In this document: positions 48,364-53,227 of the stretch, in pieces
Layout: each line of letters begins with the position of its first letter
How positions within the stretch are numbered: position 1 is the first letter of the stretch
NCBI RefSeq assembly: GCF_018398395.1
Contig: NZ_JAHCBF010000013.1
Coordinates: forward strand, 1-53,227
DNA length: 53,227 nucleotides
Source of the DNA: Croceicoccus gelatinilyticus
Lineage (GTDB): Bacteria > Pseudomonadota > Alphaproteobacteria > Sphingomonadales > Sphingomonadaceae
Direction: 5' to 3'
Position numbers and translations under genes: made by a program
Notes under the pieces: generated by a model
Database searches by the model: none
What the model was told of the DNA's origin: nothing
What the model saw: the letters and a program-made list of their open reading frames with translations, nothing else

Positions 48364-50517
48364 ATGATGAGTTCAAGCGTCCGCGTATGGCTGGCAGAGA
48401 AGCCGAGCTTCGGTAAGGATCTTGCCAAGGCACTCGGCAACCCCCGCCGCCTGGACCGGTATGCCTGGGAAACTGACAGGGGCATCGTCGTCGCGGCAGC
48501 GGGACACCTGGTCGAACTTGCCGAGCCGCAGGACTACGAGGAGAAGTGGGCGCAGTGGCTGCCCGAAAACCTCCCGATGATCCCGCCGGGTTGGAACTTC
48601 CTCTACAAGCGCAATGAGAAGAAGTACGATCGCCTCAAGGGCATCGGTAAATACCTGACCAAGGCCACCGAGATCGTCGTCGCGACCGACGCCGGACGTG
48701 AAGGCGAATACATCGCCTGGGCCATCTTCGAATTTTACGACCTTCACAGGCTTCCGAAAAAGCGCCTCTGGACTTCAGGCGCCAACGTCTCGGCAATCGC
48801 CAAGGCAGCGAAGGAAGAAAGCCTGCTGCCTTATGACGAGAAGTATCCCCTGGCCGAGGCAGCGCGCATCCGTGCGGAATCCGACTGGGTCGAAGGGCTC
48901 AATCTCACCCGCCTGCTTACGACCCGCTACCAGCCGGCCGATTACCGCGAACCGATTTCGGTCGGACGTGTGCAGACCGCGGCCCTTGCGATCATCGTGC
49001 GCCGCCATCTCGAGATCGAGAACCACAAGCCGGAGAAGTATTTCAACCTCGCCATCGATGTGACTGCGGCCAATCAGCCGGTAAGGCTAATGCACCGGCC
49101 AAGCGAGGAAGACCGGATCAAGGATGCATCCGAGGCTCGGCGCATCATCGACGCTGTCAGGGGCCAGACGATCAGCCTCAAGGTCGACAGCCAGATCAAG
49201 AACGAGGCGCCGCCCAAGCTATTCGAGAGCTCGAGCCTGCAGATCCGCGCCTACAACCTGTGGGGCTGGCCAGCCGACAAGACCGAGAAGCTTTCGCAGG
49301 CCCTCTATGATGAGCACAAGCTCATCAGCTATCCGCGTACCGACGGCATCCACCTCGAGGACGAGCAGTGGTATGACGTTCGCGACATCCTGCGGAACAT
49401 CTCGGCCCTCAGCTCGGCAAAGAGCGTCCAGCTAAAGGGCGAACAGAAATTCGCAGACTTCCCGCTCCATGTACCCGATTATGACGGCCTCCAGCCGCGC
49501 GATACTGTCTTCAACTCGAAGGCGCTCGAGAAGTCTGGTGCCGACCACCACGGCATCATTCCCACGACGGAACCGGCCAACCTCGACGAACTGACCGAGG
49601 ACGAGCGCAAGCTCTATCTCCTCATCGTTCGCCAGTTTCTTGCGCAAGTCCTGCCCGACTGCCGCTATGCGCAAAAGAGCATCAGCTGGACGCACGACAG
49701 TCGCCGCTTCGCCGCTACGGGCCGCGTCATCAAGATGCAGGGCTGGCGGGTTCTCTTCAACGACGCCGACCAGGCTGCAGAAGCATCCGAGAACGAGGTC
49801 GAGCAGGAGGAAGAACCTCAGAACCTGCCTGATCTCAACGATGGCGAACGTGGCCAGATCGACCGCGCATTCGCCGAAGAGAAGTTCACCATCGCTCCGC
49901 CCCAGTTCACTGAAGGCTCGATCATCTCGGCTATGCGCGATCTCAACAAGGTCGTGAAGGACAAGGCTCTGCGCGAGAAGCTCAAGCACGCCAAGACGAT
50001 CGGCACCAAGTCGACGTGGGGCGAGACGATCAAGAAGCTGAAGGACCGGATGTATATCACTTCCCACCGAGGGAAGCTTTCTCCGACAATCCTGGGCGTC
50101 GATCTCGTCGCGCTTTGCGACAAGGAACTGCCAACGCTCGTCGACCCCACGGCAACCGCGGCTCTCGAATTCATGCTGAGCGATGTCGAGAAGCGCAAAT
50201 GCGAGCCGGCCCAGGCCCGAAAGATCCTGCAGTCCCGCAACGTGGATGCAATCCGCCGATGCCTCAACATCGAGAGCGCCACCCTCAGGGCACCGCCGCA
50301 AGCGGCCCGCAAGGCCAAGGCCAACAAGAAGTTCGATGGCAAGCCGAAGCCCTTCAAGGATTTCGACGGGGGCAGCCATGCGCTCGTCGTGCCGTTCGAT
50401 GACCGGGAACAGGTCAAGGCGCTGGGTGGCAGGTTCAATGGTGAAACCAAGCGCTGGCACCTGCCCAAGAAAGAACACGCCGAAGCTGACCTGCGCGGTC
50501 GCGGCTGGCTGAAATAG
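48364..50517 (+). CDS. topB: Type IA DNA topoisomerase (TopB-like)
   Basis: 717 residues, ATG 48364 with GGGAG upstream. Toprim domain: VWLAEKPSFGKDLAKAL at the start and ATDAGREGEYIAW (107-119) for magnesium. SVGRVQTAALAI (199-210) and the active-site tyrosine in LISYPRTDG (Y323) are present. The last 45 residues (ALVVPFDDREQVKALGGRFN...RWHLPK) are a DUF5710-like module in place of zinc fingers. Relaxes or decatenates DNA through single-strand passage. Plasmid TopB homologues accompany transfer and recombination modules. Confidence 0.93.
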   Translation: MMSSSVRVWLAEKPSFGKDLAKALGNPRRLDRYAWETDRGIVVAAAGHLVELAEPQDYEEKWAQWLPENLPMIPPGWNFLYKRNEKKYDRLKGIGKYLTKATEIVVATDAGREGEYIAWAIFEFYDLHRLPKKRLWTSGANVSAIAKAAKEESLLPYDEKYPLAEAARIRAESDWVEGLNLTRLLTTRYQPADYREPISVGRVQTAALAIIVRRHLEIENHKPEKYFNLAIDVTAANQPVRLMHRPSEEDRIKDASEARRIIDAVRGQTISLKVDSQIKNEAPPKLFESSSLQIRAYNLWGWPADKTEKLSQALYDEHKLISYPRTDGIHLEDEQWYDVRDILRNISALSSAKSVQLKGEQKFADFPLHVPDYDGLQPRDTVFNSKALEKSGADHHGIIPTTEPANLDELTEDERKLYLLIVRQFLAQVLPDCRYAQKSISWTHDSRRFAATGRVIKMQGWRVLFNDADQAAEASENEVEQEEEPQNLPDLNDGERGQIDRAFAEEKFTIAPPQFTEGSIISAMRDLNKVVKDKALREKLKHAKTIGTKSTWGETIKKLKDRMYITSHRGKLSPTILGVDLVALCDKELPTLVDPTATAALEFMLSDVEKRKCEPAQARKILQSRNVDAIRRCLNIESATLRAPPQAARKAKANKKFDGKPKPFKDFDGGSHALVVPFDDREQVKALGGRFNGETKRWHLPKKEHAEADLRGRGWLK

Positions 50518-50574
50518 GCATCGTCACCCGTACCGGGATGGCGGTGCGGACCTGACGACAAGGAAGGAAAAGAA

Positions 50575-51423
50575 ATGCGTGACTATGTCCTAGCCGGTGA
50601 AGTGGCCGCCATCCTCGGCCTCGACACCAAGACGAGCCCGTGGGCCATCTGGAACAAGATGACCGAAGAGGCCGAAGATCAGGACATTGGCGATCGCGGC
50701 CGCTGGCAGGGCCGTCTGGCGCGCGAAATTGCATTCGGCATCGCCAAGGATCACAAGCTGCGCATCGAGCAGAGCCTCGAACCGGCCGTGGCTGAAGGCA
50801 TCATGCCTTCGCGTGCCTGGAAGATCGAACCGAGCCTGCGGACCGGCGGCCAGCCGGCGGTGCTCGTCGTCCAGATGAAAACCCAGCAGCAGATGTTCGG
50901 CTGGAAGGCCCCCGACACCGTGCCGCCAAAGCCGACTGTCCGTCTGAAGGCTATCGCGCTCGCATATGGTGTGAAGCACGTCTTCCTTGGCACTCTCATC
51001 GACGGGTATCGCAGCGAACTCTATCACCTCGAGCTCGAAGACGAGCTGGCAGCCCAGATCAGGGCCGAAGTCGGCGAGATGATCCGCATGGTCATCGAAG
51101 ATGACGAACCAGTCGTCGACTATGATCTCGACCGCTCTGCCATCCGTAGCGGCAAGACCACCGTTCGCGCCGACGCAAGTGCACAGAACATCAAGGCGCT
51201 CGCCGCCGAACGCGCCGACCTCGCCGATGCAATCACGAAGGCACGAGGCGGCCTCAAGGGCCACGAACAACGCCGCAACGAGATCGACACCATGTTGATC
51301 CATCTCTTGTCCGCGGCAGGCAATGTCGATGTCGGCAGCCAGATCATCTCGATCGAGGAGAAGGGCGGTCGCAAGACCGTGAAGGTGACCGAAAAGAGCA
51401 GCGCTGCAGAAGCGCTGTTCTGA
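50575..51423 (+). CDS. YqaJ-like (lambda-exonuclease fold) protein (282 aa)
   Basis: ATG 50575 after AAGGAAGGAAAAGAA. The N-terminus LAGEVAAILGLDTKTSPWAIW resembles the GxSEVAAxLGxSP start of YqaJ-type viral recombinases. The region around 95-110 (PAVLVVQMKTQQQMFGW) sits where the catalytic ExK and tryptophan are expected, but shows QMK rather than ExK, and the upstream aspartate is not evident. The C-terminus is helical coiled coil. It sits directly before a Rad52-family gene, the usual exonuclease-annealase pairing. The catalytic state is doubtful. Confidence 0.6.
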   Translation: MRDYVLAGEVAAILGLDTKTSPWAIWNKMTEEAEDQDIGDRGRWQGRLAREIAFGIAKDHKLRIEQSLEPAVAEGIMPSRAWKIEPSLRTGGQPAVLVVQMKTQQQMFGWKAPDTVPPKPTVRLKAIALAYGVKHVFLGTLIDGYRSELYHLELEDELAAQIRAEVGEMIRMVIEDDEPVVDYDLDRSAIRSGKTTVRADASAQNIKALAAERADLADAITKARGGLKGHEQRRNEIDTMLIHLLSAAGNVDVGSQIISIEEKGGRKTVKVTEKSSAAEALF

Positions 51424-51496
51424 CCGGAAACTGGAAGGGATTCCCTTTGTTCCTTATTCGTTCTAACTTCTGCGAAGGCGCCACGAGGAGGCTTTC

Positions 51497-52483
51497 ATGA
51501 CCCGCTACAACGTGAACCAGCATAACGATGAAGCCATCGTCACGGCACTGGATACGCCGATCCCTGCAGAGCTCGTGTCCGAACGCTCGGGCGGAGGCCG
51601 CACCACATACAGCTACGTGAAGGGCGACGTTGACGCTGACCGCCTCAACGAAGTCTTCGGACCGCTCGGCTGGGACTGTCAGTCAGGAAAGCCTGAGATC
51701 ACCCGCTTTGAAGATAAGCGCACGATCAAGAAGTTCGTCGAGGGGCAGAGAACCAAGCAGGACGTCGAAACGGACTGCTGGATCTACGTTGTGACGACGC
51801 AGGTCACCCTTCGTATCAAGGCCCGCAGCCCAGAAAGCAGTGATACCACGTTCACTTGTAGCGGTCTCGGCTATGGCGAAGCCGAAATCGGCAAGCACGC
51901 CAAGGACGCGATTGCCATGGCCGTAAAGGGGGCGGAAACGGACGGCTTCAAGCGCTGTGCGACCAACCTTGGCAAGGCATTTGGCATGTTCCTGACCTCA
52001 GGTGGACACCAGGAAGACATTGTCTACGCGCACAACGGAAACGATCAGGGCCTGAAGCGCGCCAAGCAAATTCGATCCAGGTCCGAGGGCAGGGGAGCGC
52101 CGCCTCCTCAGCAGAAGGCCGAGACCGAACGGCCGCGCCCCACTCCCGCTGAGCAGACCCAGGAGACTGCCAAGTCATCTGCAAGTCACGCATCCGGCCC
52201 GGCGCCCGAACCGGAAACCCGCCAACCCCGTCGCGGATCGCGGCCACAGAGAACGCCGAATGACAATTTCAACCTCGATAGCGAGCCGGTCACGCGGGAA
52301 GACCAGATCGACTGGGGTGCGACCTTTGTGAGGAAGCTTTCAGAGCGCGGTTCCCCGCATGAGCGGGAAGGCATGGTCCTGCTTCACCTTCGGACGATCA
52401 ACAGCCTCGATGGCCAGATCCGTGACCGCCTGCGCAGCACCGCCACAGATCATGGCATCGACATCGACAGGATCGCGGCCTGA
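51497..52483 (+). CDS. Rad52/Rad22-family annealing protein (328 aa)
   Basis: ATG 51497 with GAGGAGG 7 bases upstream. Residues 1-170 form the annealase core: YSYVKGDVDADRLNEVFGPL, then CSGLGYGEAEIGKHAKDAIA and KGAETDGFKRCATNLGKAFG, the hallmark G-(E)...A-K-x-A-x-T-D-x-x-K-R-x...FG of Rad52. A proline/glutamine-rich linker (about 190-260) leads to a conserved-looking C-terminal helix bundle. Binds single-stranded DNA and anneals complements. Its stop overlaps the next ATG (TGATG). Confidence 0.9.
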   Translation: MTRYNVNQHNDEAIVTALDTPIPAELVSERSGGGRTTYSYVKGDVDADRLNEVFGPLGWDCQSGKPEITRFEDKRTIKKFVEGQRTKQDVETDCWIYVVTTQVTLRIKARSPESSDTTFTCSGLGYGEAEIGKHAKDAIAMAVKGAETDGFKRCATNLGKAFGMFLTSGGHQEDIVYAHNGNDQGLKRAKQIRSRSEGRGAPPPQQKAETERPRPTPAEQTQETAKSSASHASGPAPEPETRQPRRGSRPQRTPNDNFNLDSEPVTREDQIDWGATFVRKLSERGSPHEREGMVLLHLRTINSLDGQIRDRLRSTATDHGIDIDRIAA

Positions 52484-53208
52484 TGTCTCTCAACGACTGG
52501 TCTGCATCGGAAGTAGCTAAAGCCGTTGGCGGCTCGGGGCGCTCAGCGCCGCGCAAGACTTCCAAGGGCTATTCCGTTTGCTGTCCTGCCCATGCAGACC
52601 GGACCCCGTCGCTGTCATTGACCGATGGCTCTGACGGGATGCTTCTCTATTACTGCTTTGGCGGCTGTTCTCAGGCAGAGGTGAAGGCAGCTCTCGAAAG
52701 CACGCTTGGCATCGACAGCAGCGCGCCCGCCAGCACAAGCGAAAAGCCGAAGAAGAAGAAAGTCGTCGTTCCGATCGAGGACCCCATCGAAGCACTGATG
52801 CCGGTTCCGGCCAATGCGGTTCGTGGGACTGCCGACGATTTCTGGCATCACGCTCTCGGCCTTCCGAGCAAGGTCTGGACCTACAAGCTCGCAAACGGCG
52901 AAACGGCTGGCTTCATTGCGCGCTACGAGACCGACGCCGGCAAGGAGGTGATTCCCTGGTCGTGGACACGCGACAACAAGACAGGAGAGGAAAAGCTCCG
53001 GCAAAAGGCGATGCCTTCGCCAAGGCCGCTCTACAATCTCGAAGAGATCGTGGCCCGTCCCAATGATCCCATCATCTGGAACGAGGGCGAAAAGGCAGCA
53101 GACGCGGCCAAGAAGCTTTTCCCGGGCTGGGTGAGTACGGCCAACCCAGGTGTCGCGTTGCCCTTAAATCTGAGACACGACGCGTTCGGGGATATTTTTT
53201 GCCCTTAA
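52483..53208 (+). CDS. CHC2 zinc-finger/Toprim primase-like protein, truncated
   Basis: ATG 52483 overlaps the Rad52 stop by one base. Zinc finger: C-CPAHADRTPSLSL...YYCFGGCS (residues 32-65), as in DnaG/CHC2 primases. The second part begins a Toprim domain (IIWNEGEKAADAAKKLFPGW, STANPG). After about 53150 the frame enters unrelated DNA (ALPLNLRHDAFGDIF) and stops at 53208. The missing Toprim aspartates and the helicase or polymerase part make it non-functional here. It was probably a plasmid primase/helicase-primase. Confidence 0.75.
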   Translation: MSLNDWSASEVAKAVGGSGRSAPRKTSKGYSVCCPAHADRTPSLSLTDGSDGMLLYYCFGGCSQAEVKAALESTLGIDSSAPASTSEKPKKKKVVVPIEDPIEALMPVPANAVRGTADDFWHHALGLPSKVWTYKLANGETAGFIARYETDAGKEVIPWSWTRDNKTGEEKLRQKAMPSPRPLYNLEEIVARPNDPIIWNEGEKAADAAKKLFPGWVSTANPGVALPLNLRHDAFGDIFCP

Positions 53209-53227
53209 TTATGAGATTCCACTGCCA
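53151..53227. mobile_element. Unidentified element end cutting the primase gene
   Basis: The primase homology ends at about 53150. The remaining 77 bases contain two direct copies of TTGCCCTTAA-x-T-x-TGAGA (53158-53175 and 53199-53216), 41 bp apart. Repeated subterminal sites are typical of transposase binding near an element end. No coding part is visible, so the family cannot be named. Confidence 0.45.

Noticed and set aside
1-53227. CRISPR arrays, tRNA or rRNA genes
   Set aside because: No regular repeat-spacer array, no tRNA-like cloverleaf with a TTCGA-type T arm, and only a 15-base 16S-like fragment were seen by eye. A dedicated scan could still reveal one.

Overview
The window looks like part of a large plasmid (or an integrated conjugative element) of a GC-rich alphaproteobacterium, most likely a sphingomonad. 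The reasons are the high GC with strong third-position bias, the insertion sequence types, a large MobA/MobL-like relaxase beside a VirD4-type coupling protein, and a long run of small accessory genes. The sphingomonad assignment is inference. No tRNA, rRNA or CRISPR array was seen. Both ends of the window lie in insertion-sequence-like DNA: an IS630-type transposase tail at the left, and an unidentified repeat-bearing element that cuts a primase gene at the right.

Layout. 1-7 kb: small accessory genes on the + strand, including a ParD-like antitoxin with an unknown overlapping partner. One gene is split by an IS200/IS605 element (tnpA, and tnpB broken by a frameshift). 7.0-11.1 kb: two apparently identical IS5-type (IS427 group) copies in direct orientation enclosing two membrane proteins, a composite-transposon-like block. 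11-25.4 kb: about 20 mostly unknown small genes, many preceded by the same extended ribosome-binding leader, GAAGGGAAAA. Several operons are separated by clear hairpin terminators. This stretch holds an HNH nuclease-RNA ligase fusion followed by a 500-base gene-free segment packed with perfect hairpins. 25.6-28.7 kb: an unknown 613-residue protein on the - strand and a 1.2 kb non-coding control region with five spaced copies of a 19-22 bp repeat and oriT-like motifs. 28.7-32.4 kb: the relaxase. 32.6-36.6 kb: a double-HTH regulator with an S24-like tail, a gene-free stretch with a perfect DnaA box, and an IS21-family element. 36.7-41.2 kb: a dGTPase-like HD hydrolase, small envelope or secreted proteins, and a SWIM+BRCT-like protein. 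41.2-47 kb: the coupling protein carrying a complete intein in its P-loop, a UvrD-like helicase whose ribosome-binding site lies inside a 14-bp hairpin, and a DUF805 protein. 47.1-53.2 kb: a charged protein with DUF5710-like segments (- strand), then type IA topoisomerase, a YqaJ-like protein, a Rad52-family annealing protein and a CHC2/Toprim primase-like protein (+ strand).

How the parts fit together. The relaxase and coupling protein are the DNA-processing half of conjugation; no mating-pore genes are inside the window. Topoisomerase, helicase, exonuclease-like protein, Rad52-like annealase and primase form a DNA recombination and replication module of the phage or plasmid kind. The dGTPase, ParD-like pair, HNH-RNA ligase and many unknown small genes are accessory functions. 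Two shared signals tie the region together: a promoter-like motif, CATCC directly followed by TAAAAT, upstream of about ten transcription units, and the GAAGGGAAAA leader in front of many small genes.
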